Shown piece by piece: positions 8,535 to 15,321 of a stretch of DNA of 64,000 nucleotides. Source of the stretch: JAITVB01 sp031553805 (GTDB lineage Bacteria > Bacteroidota > Bacteroidia > Bacteroidales > Rikenellaceae). The notes beneath the pieces are model-generated. The model was not told the origin of the DNA, searched no databases, and worked only from the letters and a program-made list of their open reading frames with translations. Location: the NCBI GenBank assembly GCA_031553805.1, contig JAVBLC010000002.1, positions 248,001-312,000 of the forward strand, written 5' to 3'. Made by a program: the position numbers and the translations under genes. Position 1 is the first letter of the stretch, and every line of letters begins with the position of its first letter.

Positions 8535-9023
8535 CTACAGGTCAGACATCCGGGTGATGTGCGAAACCTTATCGTCGAAATAGAAAAATTTCAGCGAGCT
8601 AAGTGTTTCGCCGTCTTCGCCTTTGATCTGGAACTTGTGTTCCAACTTCCATCCGTTTGCTTTCGGGACGAAAGCCTGGTATTCGCGGTCCATCTGCTGT
8701 TTGATCGCTTGGGCACGGCCGAGGCGGGCGTTGCAGCTGTCGAGGAATTCTTCCGATTTTGAGCCGTTGTAGAGCTCGCGTGCGGTTTCGGCGTGCTGAC
8801 TGAGGAACGTGATCTGGTCTTCGAGGAGCTGTCCGCCGCCTTCAACTGCATACGAGGTGTAGGCTGTGTCGAGTGTGCCGAATGCCCCCGGTACGTAGGT
8901 GTCAGGGTTGGGTAGGTTGTTCGCGATGTACTCTTTAATAAGACCTTGTGCCTGTTGTTCTTTGTTCGGGCTGCAGGCAACGGCCACCAGGGCAACGGCT
9001 GCGATCCAAAGGATTTTTTTCAT
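8535..9023 (-). CDS. Hypothetical lipoprotein
   Basis: The function is unrecognised. The 162-residue product has a lipoprotein signal peptide with lipobox VAVACS (lipidated Cys at about residue 17), so it is probably membrane-anchored. The mature part is helical and Gln/Glu-rich, with NARLGRAQAIKQQMDREYQ suggesting a short coiled coil. The final segment, LKFFYFDDKVSHITRMSDL, is strand-like. I chose the ATG at 9023 over an in-frame GTG at 9032. It is probably the last gene of a minus-strand set of small envelope proteins (9053-9574 and 9588-10088 lie upstream). Confidence 0.7.
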   Translation of the reverse strand: MKKILWIAAVALVAVACSPNKEQQAQGLIKEYIANNLPNPDTYVPGAFGTLDTAYTSYAVEGGGQLLEDQITFLSQHAETARELYNGSKSEEFLDSCNARLGRAQAIKQQMDREYQAFVPKANGWKLEHKFQIKGEDGETLSSLKFFYFDDKVSHITRMSDL

Positions 9024-9052
9024 GTTTTTCACTATTTTTGGTTTTGGTAAAC

Positions 9053-9574
9053 TTACAGGGATGGGAGATTCTCGGCATCGGGTGCCGAATCGGGTGGCAG
9101 GGCAGGGAACCGGGCCTCGGCCAGAGAACTGAGCGGAATCTCTTCGCGCACGACAAACGCGCGTTCGAAACCGTCTTTGACCCGTCCCCAGAGCATCACT
9201 GCTTCGTCCGAAGTGAGGCAGTTGCCCACGGTCACCTTGTAATTGGGCGTTTCGTAGACCAGGTAGACGGGGATATTCGGAAAAGCCTCGCTGAACCGGC
9301 GTTGGATGGCCTGGGCGCTCGTGCGGGCGTTCTGGCTGTTGTCGACGAAGATGCGCACGCGGTAGCCCTGCACGACACCTTTGCCTGTGGTCATGCGATT
9401 CACCTGTGTGCGGATATCTTCGGCTTCATTGATGTGGATGCGGCTGCCGTCGGTCGCCGGTTCGGCTAGCGAGGATTTGAAGGCGGTCGGCGAAGAACTT
9501 TGGGCCGAAAGCGTGCCCCCGCACCCCAGGCAAAGGGCGGCGACAAAGGCAACGGTCAGGATGCGGTTTCTCAT
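9053..9574 (-). CDS. SPOR-like domain envelope protein
   Basis: This 173-residue exported protein has a signal peptide ending near LSAQ (residue 25). Its C-terminal half resembles a SPOR fold: GYRVRIFVDNSQNARTSAQA at about residues 85-104, then PVYLVYETPNYKVTVGN. SPOR domains bind denuded peptidoglycan at division sites, so a periplasmic role at the wall is plausible but is inferred from pattern only. The middle part (HINEAEDIRTQVNRMTTGKG) is similar in other Bacteroidetes proteins of this kind. It sits between two lipoprotein genes on the same strand. Confidence 0.72.
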   Translation of the reverse strand: MRNRILTVAFVAALCLGCGGTLSAQSSSPTAFKSSLAEPATDGSRIHINEAEDIRTQVNRMTTGKGVVQGYRVRIFVDNSQNARTSAQAIQRRFSEAFPNIPVYLVYETPNYKVTVGNCLTSDEAVMLWGRVKDGFERAFVVREEIPLSSLAEARFPALPPDSAPDAENLPSL

Positions 9575-9587
9575 CGTTTTCGAAAAA

Positions 9588-10088
9588 TTACCACGGCAAA
9601 GGTAATGAATTCCCGCCGGTTTTCGCTGAAATTTCGTCCAATAATTGTTTCAGCGGCATATTTTCGACGTGGAACGTGCGGCGCAGATTGCCGGCTTGCA
9701 GGCGGATGTCGCCCGAAACCGAAAGCGCATCTATCGTATTGGTCAACGAGGCCAGTCCCAGAAATCCCATTGGGTTGGCCGATTTGATAGTGATCGGCAC
9801 GGTAATCTCTGTGGTCGAACGCTTGGGCAGCGTAACGGCCTGGCCGAGGGTGACGTAGAGCAATTCGCCCCCTGTGGGATGGGAAACGATCAGGTCCGCT
9901 TCGCGGACGGTTATCGTGTGGCGCGAGCCGTTGCTCACCTCGAGCACCGAGTTGAGGCGGGCCTGCGACATTGAGGCGCCGGCCACGTCCATCTTCAGGA
10001 CTTCGACGATCTGCACGTCGTCGGCGTCTATTTTCACGCACGACGCCAGTCCAAAGGCCGCGAGCAGGATCAACACGATTTTTTTCAT
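9588..10088 (-). CDS. LEA14-like (LEA type 2) lipoprotein
   Basis: This 166-residue lipoprotein has lipobox LASC (Cys17). Its body resembles LEA-type-2/Water-Stress beta-sandwich domains: VLEVSNGSRHTITVREADLIV (about 68-88), a TGGELLYVTLG segment and TTEITVPITI. Such proteins are immunoglobulin-like and of unclear role; in Bacteroidetes they sit on the periplasmic side of a membrane. It lies 14 bases upstream of the SPOR-like gene and 24 bases downstream of menG, so it is probably in the same transcript. Confidence 0.72.
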   Translation of the reverse strand: MKKIVLILLAAFGLASCVKIDADDVQIVEVLKMDVAGASMSQARLNSVLEVSNGSRHTITVREADLIVSHPTGGELLYVTLGQAVTLPKRSTTEITVPITIKSANPMGFLGLASLTNTIDALSVSGDIRLQAGNLRRTFHVENMPLKQLLDEISAKTGGNSLPLPW

Positions 10089-10112
10089 ATTTTTCAGAAA
10101 TCAGGGTCTTTA

Positions 10113-10901
10113 TTATTTCGTTGCCGTGTATAGGGTGACGAGCCCCCCCGTCCACCGGGCTTGTTCCGCTTGCAAAAACCCGGCTTCGAGCAGCATGCCT
10201 TCGAAGCGGTCGCCATAGGGAAACGCTTCGACCGAGCGTTGCAGGTAACGGTAAGCCTGCCGTTCGCCCGAAATTACCCCGCCGATCCACGGCAGTACCT
10301 TTCGGAAATAGAACGCGTAAAGGTTCCCGATAATTTTGTTGCTGGGCATCGAAAATTCCAATACGTATAATTTTCCTCCCGGCCGCAGTACGCGGGCCAT
10401 TTCGGCCAGCCCGGCGCCGATCCGTTCAAAATTGCGCACGCCGAAAGCGACGGTCACCGCGTCGAACCCGCCGTTGGGGAAGGGTAGAGCCGTCGCGTCG
10501 GCTTCCCGCAAGGTGATGCGCCCGCCGAGGTTTTTGCGGACGACCTTCCGGGCGGCGATTTCCAACATGCCGGGTGAAAGATCGGCCCCCGTGATGCGTG
10601 CCTCGGGCATGGCGCGGGACAGCATCAGCGCAAGGTCGCCCGTGCCGGTGGCCACGTCCAGAATTTTTGGAAAGGGGCCGCTCTCTTTGCTCCACGGTTC
10701 GCCATCGGTGTCCCATCCGGCCCCGTGCACACTGACTCCCGCTTTCACCCGCCGCACCGTGCGCCGCCGCCAACTGCGGTCTATCCCTGCCGAGAGCAGG
10801 TGGTTCAGTAGGTCGTAGCGCAGGGCGATCCGGTCGAACATCGTCCGTACCTGGCCCCCTTTTTCGGCTTGCTGGTCGTATGGTTTTATCTCTTGCGACA
10901 T
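10113..10901 (-). CDS. menG: Demethylmenaquinone methyltransferase
   Basis: This SAM-dependent enzyme (UbiE/MenG family) methylates demethylmenaquinone to menaquinone, the last step of quinone synthesis in Bacteroidetes. Motif I DVATGTGDLALML is at about residues 81-93, and the family blocks GVRNFERIGAGLAEMARVLRPGG and KLYVLEFSMP follow. The start at 10901 (MSQEIKPYD) gives 262 residues. An insertion of about 15 residues (VSVHGAGWDTDGEPWSKE) lies between the N-terminal MFDRIALRYDLLNHLLS block and motif I and is longer than usual. The permease gene ends five bases upstream. Confidence 0.95.
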   Translation of the reverse strand: MSQEIKPYDQQAEKGGQVRTMFDRIALRYDLLNHLLSAGIDRSWRRRTVRRVKAGVSVHGAGWDTDGEPWSKESGPFPKILDVATGTGDLALMLSRAMPEARITGADLSPGMLEIAARKVVRKNLGGRITLREADATALPFPNGGFDAVTVAFGVRNFERIGAGLAEMARVLRPGGKLYVLEFSMPSNKIIGNLYAFYFRKVLPWIGGVISGERQAYRYLQRSVEAFPYGDRFEGMLLEAGFLQAEQARWTGGLVTLYTATK

Positions 10902-10905
10902 ATTC

Positions 10906-12156
10906 CTATTCGAATCGGATGGTCTTTTCGGGCAACACCCGCGCAATGACGAGCGTGGGCAGCGTCAGCAGCACCACGATCACCGCAAAAGCCCCTGCGT
11001 TGAGCGCCACCACTGCTTCCCAGGGCACATGCACGGGCACCACCGACAGGAAATACCCCTCGGCATTGAGTTTCAGGAAACCCGTCCACTGTTGCACGAA
11101 ACAGAGGGCCAAGCCCACCAGGTTGCCCCAGAAAAGCCCTTTCAGAATGATGTAGGCCGAACGGTAAATGAAAAGTTTCTGCAGGTCGCGGTTCTCCATG
11201 CCGAGCGCTTTGAGGATGCCCACCATCGAAGTCTTTTCGAGCAGGATGATCAGCAGCGCGGCGATCATGTTGAATACGGCCACTAGCAGCATCACGGTGA
11301 TGATGATCACCCCGTTGAGGTTGTGCGTGTCGAGCCAGTCGAAAAGCACGGGGTTCTGTTCGCGCAGGTTGACGACCATCAGTTGTCCGTCGATCTGGTC
11401 AGACACGCTGTTGACCGCGTCGAACACCCGGGTGCTGAAAGGGCCGATGTCGGCGAAACGGGTGCCGTCGATCTCGTATCCGGTAATCTCCTCCGGTTCC
11501 CATCCGTTGATCCGCTGCACGTTGCGCAGGTCGGTGAGTACGGTCACCTGGTCCATCTCGCCCAGGCCCGTGTCGTAAATCCCCGCCACGCGGAACAGGT
11601 CGCGCCGCGGTGGTTCGCGGACGAACACCACCTCCATTTTGCCCCCGACCTCAAGTCCCATCTGCCGGGCCAGCTTTTTGGAGATCAGCACGTCCTTGTT
11701 GCGAACGCTGTCACCCACATCGGGTAATTCGCCCTCTAATAAACTTTTCCGGAAGAACGACCAGTCGAAATCGTCGCCCACGCCTTTTAGCACGATGCCC
11801 TGGATCGCTTCTTCGCCTTTCACGATGCCCCCGGCCGTGGCGTAACGGTTCATCCGCGAAAAGCCGTCTACTTGCGGGAGTAAGGAGAGAAACGGTTGGT
11901 TTTCGGAAATAGGCTGTGTCTCGAGCGGGTTGCTCTGGTCGTAATGGACGATGCGCACCTGGGCGTTGAACCCGGTGAGTTTGTCGGCGATCTCGTGCTT
12001 GAAGCCCGAGATGACCCCGACGGCCAGCAGCATAACGGCTATCCCGATCCCCACGCTGAGCGTGGCGACCTTGACCATCACGCTGTTGCGGCGTCCGCCG
12101 CTTTCGGCGATCAGCCGCCGGGCGATGAAAAACGGAGCGCTCGTCTTCTTTCCCAT
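10906..12156 (-). CDS. FtsX/LolC-LolE family ABC transporter permease
   Basis: This 416-residue inner-membrane protein has an N-terminal transmembrane helix (VGIGIAVMLLAVGVISGF, about residues 35-52), a large periplasmic MacB-PCD-like domain and three C-terminal helices of the FtsX fold. In the lipoprotein-release system such permeases extract lipoproteins from the inner membrane with a LolD ATPase. No ATPase gene is adjacent, so the partner must be elsewhere. It lies between panB and menG on the same strand, with gaps of 13 and 4 bases, so cotranscription is likely. Confidence 0.88.
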   Translation of the reverse strand: MGKKTSAPFFIARRLIAESGGRRNSVMVKVATLSVGIGIAVMLLAVGVISGFKHEIADKLTGFNAQVRIVHYDQSNPLETQPISENQPFLSLLPQVDGFSRMNRYATAGGIVKGEEAIQGIVLKGVGDDFDWSFFRKSLLEGELPDVGDSVRNKDVLISKKLARQMGLEVGGKMEVVFVREPPRRDLFRVAGIYDTGLGEMDQVTVLTDLRNVQRINGWEPEEITGYEIDGTRFADIGPFSTRVFDAVNSVSDQIDGQLMVVNLREQNPVLFDWLDTHNLNGVIIITVMLLVAVFNMIAALLIILLEKTSMVGILKALGMENRDLQKLFIYRSAYIILKGLFWGNLVGLALCFVQQWTGFLKLNAEGYFLSVVPVHVPWEAVVALNAGAFAVIVVLLTLPTLVIARVLPEKTIRFE

Positions 12157-12169
12157 CGCTCGCGCCGGA

Positions 12170-12985
12170 TTAATATTGTTCTTTTTCGTTGGGGAAATCG
12201 CCGCTCTTGACGTCGGCGATGTAATTTTCGAAAGCGCCCTTCATCGATGTGTACAGATCGGCGTAGCGGCGCAGGAAACGCGGCGAGAACTCGTTGTTGA
12301 TCCCCAGCATATCGTGGATCACGAGCACCTGGCCGTCGACCCCGCCTCCGGCCCCGATGCCGATGATGGGGATCGAAAGTTCGCTCGCCACCCGCTCCCC
12401 GAGCGATGCCGGGATTTTTTCAAGCACGATCGCAAAACAGCCCGCTTCCTGCAACAGGTGGGCGTCCGAGATCAGTTTGGCAGCCTCCTCTTCCTGTTTT
12501 GCGCGGACGTTATACGTGCCGAATTTATGAATGGATTGGGGGGTCAGCCCCAGGTGCCCCATCACCGGAATCCCGGCCGACAGGATACGGTCGACCGATT
12601 CGATCACCTCGGCTCCGCCTTCGAGTTTCACGGCGTCGGCCTCGGTTTCTTTCATGATGCGGATGGCCGAGGCGAGGGCTTCGATCGAGTTGCCCTGATA
12701 GGTGCCGAACGGCAGGTCGACCACCACCAGCGCCCGCTTTACGGCTCGTGTCACCGAACGCCCGTGGTAGATCATGTGGTCTAAGGTCATCGGCACGGTG
12801 GTTTCGTGGCCCGCCATTACGTTGGCGGCCGAGTCGCCCACCAGGATCACATCGATCCCGGCTTCGTCCAGAATGCGTCCCATCGAATAGTCATAGGCGG
12901 TGAGCATCGAGATCTTCTCGCCCTTGTTCTTCATTTCCAGGAGCCGGTAGGTGGTCACAGCCCGCGTCGTACCTTCGGTTGACAT
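12170..12985 (-). CDS. panB: 3-methyl-2-oxobutanoate hydroxymethyltransferase
   Basis: PanB transfers a hydroxymethyl group from 5,10-methylene-tetrahydrofolate to 2-oxoisovalerate, making ketopantoate for coenzyme A. The conserved metal and substrate motifs VGDSAANVMAGHETTVPMTL (about 43-62) and KLEGG (about 120) are present. The 271-residue length is normal. The first residues MSTEGTTRAVTTYRLLEMKN match the family start. It is the first gene of the minus-strand group panB-permease-menG and is divergent from the DUF4286 gene. Confidence 0.96.
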   Translation of the reverse strand: MSTEGTTRAVTTYRLLEMKNKGEKISMLTAYDYSMGRILDEAGIDVILVGDSAANVMAGHETTVPMTLDHMIYHGRSVTRAVKRALVVVDLPFGTYQGNSIEALASAIRIMKETEADAVKLEGGAEVIESVDRILSAGIPVMGHLGLTPQSIHKFGTYNVRAKQEEEAAKLISDAHLLQEAGCFAIVLEKIPASLGERVASELSIPIIGIGAGGGVDGQVLVIHDMLGINNEFSPRFLRRYADLYTSMKGAFENYIADVKSGDFPNEKEQY

Positions 12986-13069
12986 CGTTTCGCGTGTTTT
13001 GTTACGGGCAAATGTAGGTAGTTATTTTCGAATAATCGCTATCTTGCACCCGCAAAAACCACCGAACCG

Positions 13070-13384
13070 ATGTATATTGTCAACACCTCATTTATGGTCG
13101 AATATGCCGTCCACGCGCAGTGGCTCGACACGATGACCCGGCATTTTCTGCGGCTGGTCGCCTCGGCCGGTTTTTCGGACATTACGTTTACGCGTGTCCT
13201 GACCAATGAATCTGACGGACATTTTACCTACTCGCTCCAAGTTTCGGTTTCCGACATGACGGGCTACCATCGCTTTATCCGCGACCTGCTGTCGGAATAT
13301 ATCGCCGTCGCCGGCCCCGCCTTCGGCGAGCAGGCCCTTCATTTCACTTCGCTGCTCAAGCGGGTCGAGTGGGGCGAAGAGTAA
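13070..13384 (+). CDS. DUF4286 family protein
   Basis: This short 104-residue cytosolic protein belongs to DUF4286, a family common in Bacteroidetes with no known role. It has the expected N-terminal strand MYIVNTSFMV, an amphipathic helix and a central YSLQVSVSDM strand in a ferredoxin-like pattern. A TATCTTGC -7 box lies about 35 bases upstream of the ATG. The next gene begins 24 bases downstream on the same strand but differs in character, so a shared function is not assumed. Confidence 0.8.
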   Translation: MYIVNTSFMVEYAVHAQWLDTMTRHFLRLVASAGFSDITFTRVLTNESDGHFTYSLQVSVSDMTGYHRFIRDLLSEYIAVAGPAFGEQALHFTSLLKRVEWGEE

Positions 13385-13407
13385 GGCATATTCTTAAATA
13401 AACCGGT

Positions 13408-14229
13408 ATGTACACAGCTGCAGTTTACCAGATTATGATCGGCGCCCCCTCGGATATCCAGGAAGAGGTCGGGATTGCCCGGCGAATTATTCATCAGTGG
13501 AATGACAATCATTCGCGGAGGCATCGCACCGTTCTGCTTCCGGCCCACTGGACGACCAACACCTATCCCGCGGCGGGAAAACGGCCGCAGGCCATCATCA
13601 ACGACCAGGTGACCTCGAAGAGTGATATGCTTGTGTGCATTTTCGGCATACGGTTAGGGACACCCACCGGAGAGGCAGAAAGTGGTACGCTCGAAGAAAT
13701 CAAGGAACACCTCGATCAAAACAAGCCCGTGATGGTGTTTTTCAAAACAGGCACGAACGACACCGGGAAAATCGATCTGGGGCAGTTTGCTAAATTGACT
13801 GGTTTTAAGGCAGAAGTGCAGAAAACGATGGCTCTTACAGCCGAATTTGAATCATCGGCCGATTTTGAGAAACAATTCGATTCTGCGCTGCAAAAAGCAG
13901 CCAATGACTATTTCGTAAAGGAGTTGAAATCAAAAGTACCTGAAATTACATTGACCGAAGACGAAACTGACAGGCTAAAAAAATGGACGCTTGCCCGTAA
14001 TCCCTCATTTTATTCGCTTTCTTTCGAGGGCGGCGGAAAAATCATTCATCTTGGGTCGGGGAATGAATATGAAGTAAAACCAGGTAGGGATATGGCACTC
14101 TGGAATAGCTTTTTCGAGAAATTAGAGCGGTTGGGTTTCGCTCAGAAAAGATACGGGAAAAATGGAGAAATTTATGAATTAAAGACCGCTGCCTATCAAT
14201 ATGTTGATTCTTTGCCGAAAGAGCAATAA
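13408..14229 (+). CDS. DUF4062-like / TIR-like protein with C-terminal winged-helix
   Basis: The exact function is unknown. Residues 1-130 resemble DUF4062-type, TIR-like Rossmann domains: QIMIGAPSDIQEEVGIAR (about 8-25), LLPAHWTTNTYPAAGKRPQA, and DMLVCIFGIRLGTPTGEAES with the characteristic RLGTPTG. Such domains occur in bacterial defence and signalling proteins. The C-terminal 70 residues (LWNSFFEKLERLGFAQKRYG) look like a winged helix. Codon use turns AT-richer in the second half than in neighbouring genes. It sits alone between DUF4286 and the rplU promoter, so a mobile or accessory origin is possible. Confidence 0.65.
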   Translation: MYTAAVYQIMIGAPSDIQEEVGIARRIIHQWNDNHSRRHRTVLLPAHWTTNTYPAAGKRPQAIINDQVTSKSDMLVCIFGIRLGTPTGEAESGTLEEIKEHLDQNKPVMVFFKTGTNDTGKIDLGQFAKLTGFKAEVQKTMALTAEFESSADFEKQFDSALQKAANDYFVKELKSKVPEITLTEDETDRLKKWTLARNPSFYSLSFEGGGKIIHLGSGNEYEVKPGRDMALWNSFFEKLERLGFAQKRYGKNGEIYELKTAAYQYVDSLPKEQ

Positions 14230-14275
14230 GTAAAGCATGTTCTCCGGGCTCCCGGTCAAGAAAAAATCGTGAGTA

Positions 14276-14307
14276 TTTGGCGATTATCAAAAAAGTAACT
14301 ATATTTG
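14276..14307 (+). promoter_or_regulatory. rplU operon promoter (Bacteroidetes type)
   Basis: TTTG at 14276-14279 and TATATTTG at 14300-14307 are separated by 20 bases, matching the Bacteroidetes primary sigma consensus. Transcription should start near 14314, about 28 bases before the rplU ATG. Confidence 0.85.
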
Positions 14308-14341
14308 CACGCTGATTTGTAAAACAATCATAATCAAACGA

Positions 14342-14653
14342 ATGTACGCAATTGTAGAAATCGCGGGTCAACAATTCAAAGTTGAAAAAGGTCGGAAGCT
14401 CTATGTTCACCGTCTCGAGGGAGAGGAAAACTCTACCCTGAGCTTCGACAAAATCCTGCTCATTGACAACGACGGTCAGGTTAAAGTTGGTGCACCTGTA
14501 GTGAAAGGCGCCAAGGTAAACGCAACGATCCTCAAGCACTTGAAGGACGATAAGGTTATCGTTTTCAAGAAGAAACGCCGCAAGGGCTACAAGGTGAAGA
14601 ATGGCCACCGCCAGTACCTCACCCAGATCGTGGTAGACGAAATAGTTGCTTAA
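14342..14653 (+). CDS. rplU: 50S ribosomal protein L21
   Basis: L21 is a large-subunit ribosomal protein that binds 23S rRNA. The 103-residue product matches from MYAIVEIAGQQFKVEKGRK to the C-terminal KRRKGYKVKNGHRQYLT motif typical of L21. It is the first gene of a compact rplU-rpmA-rpsT cluster behind a clear promoter. In many bacteria only rplU-rpmA are paired; here rpsT follows directly. Confidence 0.98.
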   Translation: MYAIVEIAGQQFKVEKGRKLYVHRLEGEENSTLSFDKILLIDNDGQVKVGAPVVKGAKVNATILKHLKDDKVIVFKKKRRKGYKVKNGHRQYLTQIVVDEIVA

Positions 14654-14672
14654 CGTTTAAAATTTTAGAGAG

Positions 14673-14933
14673 ATGGCACATAAAAAAGGTGTGGGTAGTT
14701 CGAAGAACGGACGCGAATCTGAAAGCAAACGGCTGGGCGTAAAACTTTTCGGCGGCCAGTGGGCCAAAGCGGGCAACATCCTGGTTCGCCAGCGTGGTAC
14801 GGTACACAATCCGGGCGAGAACGTCGGGATAGGCAAGGACCATACGCTTTACGCGTTGGTTGACGGCACGGTTTCGTTCCGCAAGAAAGCCGAAGGCAAA
14901 TCGTATGTATCGGTGACGCCGGTTTCCGAATAA
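14673..14933 (+). CDS. rpmA: 50S ribosomal protein L27
   Basis: L27 reaches the peptidyl transferase centre of the ribosome. The 86-residue product begins MAHKKGVGSSKNGRESESK without the N-terminal extension that Firmicutes remove by protease, and contains the family motif GVKLFGGQWAKAGNILVRQR. It lies 19 bases after rplU, consistent with translation from the same mRNA. Confidence 0.98.
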   Translation: MAHKKGVGSSKNGRESESKRLGVKLFGGQWAKAGNILVRQRGTVHNPGENVGIGKDHTLYALVDGTVSFRKKAEGKSYVSVTPVSE

Positions 14934-14958
14934 TTTTTACCCCTAAAGCACAAACACA

Positions 14959-15213
14959 ATGGCAAACCATAAATCTGCAAAGAAACGGATCCGCCAGATC
15001 GAAACCCGCAAGATCCGCAACAAATATTACCACAAGACGACGCGTAACGCTGTGAAGGCGCTGCGTAACACCACCGAGAAGGGTGCGGCTGAAAAGCTGA
15101 TGCCGAAGGTGGCCTCGATGCTCGATAAGCTGGCCAAGCGCAACATTATTCACAAAAATAAGGCGGCCAACCTGAAGAGCAGCCTGCAACTGCACGTGAA
15201 CGCGATCAACTAA
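14959..15213 (+). CDS. rpsT: 30S ribosomal protein S20
   Basis: S20 binds 16S rRNA early in small-subunit assembly. The 84-residue, lysine- and arginine-rich helical product begins MANHKSAKKRIRQIETRKIR, the standard S20 start. It is the last gene of the ribosomal cluster, 25 bases after rpmA, and is followed by an intrinsic terminator at 15232-15265. Confidence 0.98.
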   Translation: MANHKSAKKRIRQIETRKIRNKYYHKTTRNAVKALRNTTEKGAAEKLMPKVASMLDKLAKRNIIHKNKAANLKSSLQLHVNAIN

Positions 15214-15231
15214 TCGCTGACAGGTATATGG

Positions 15232-15265
15232 AAAGCGGGACACCAATGGTGTTCCGCTTTTTGTT
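15232..15265 (+). terminator. Terminator of rplU-rpmA-rpsT
   Basis: A 13-base stem, AAAGCGGGACACC with its near-perfect complement (one G-T pair), has a three-base loop and is followed by TTTTTG. It lies 18 bases after the rpsT stop. Confidence 0.88.
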
Positions 15266-15321
15266 TTCTTTCAAAGTCACACCCGGGAAAACTTCTTTTT
15301 TCTGGGGGAGTTTGCTTTGAG

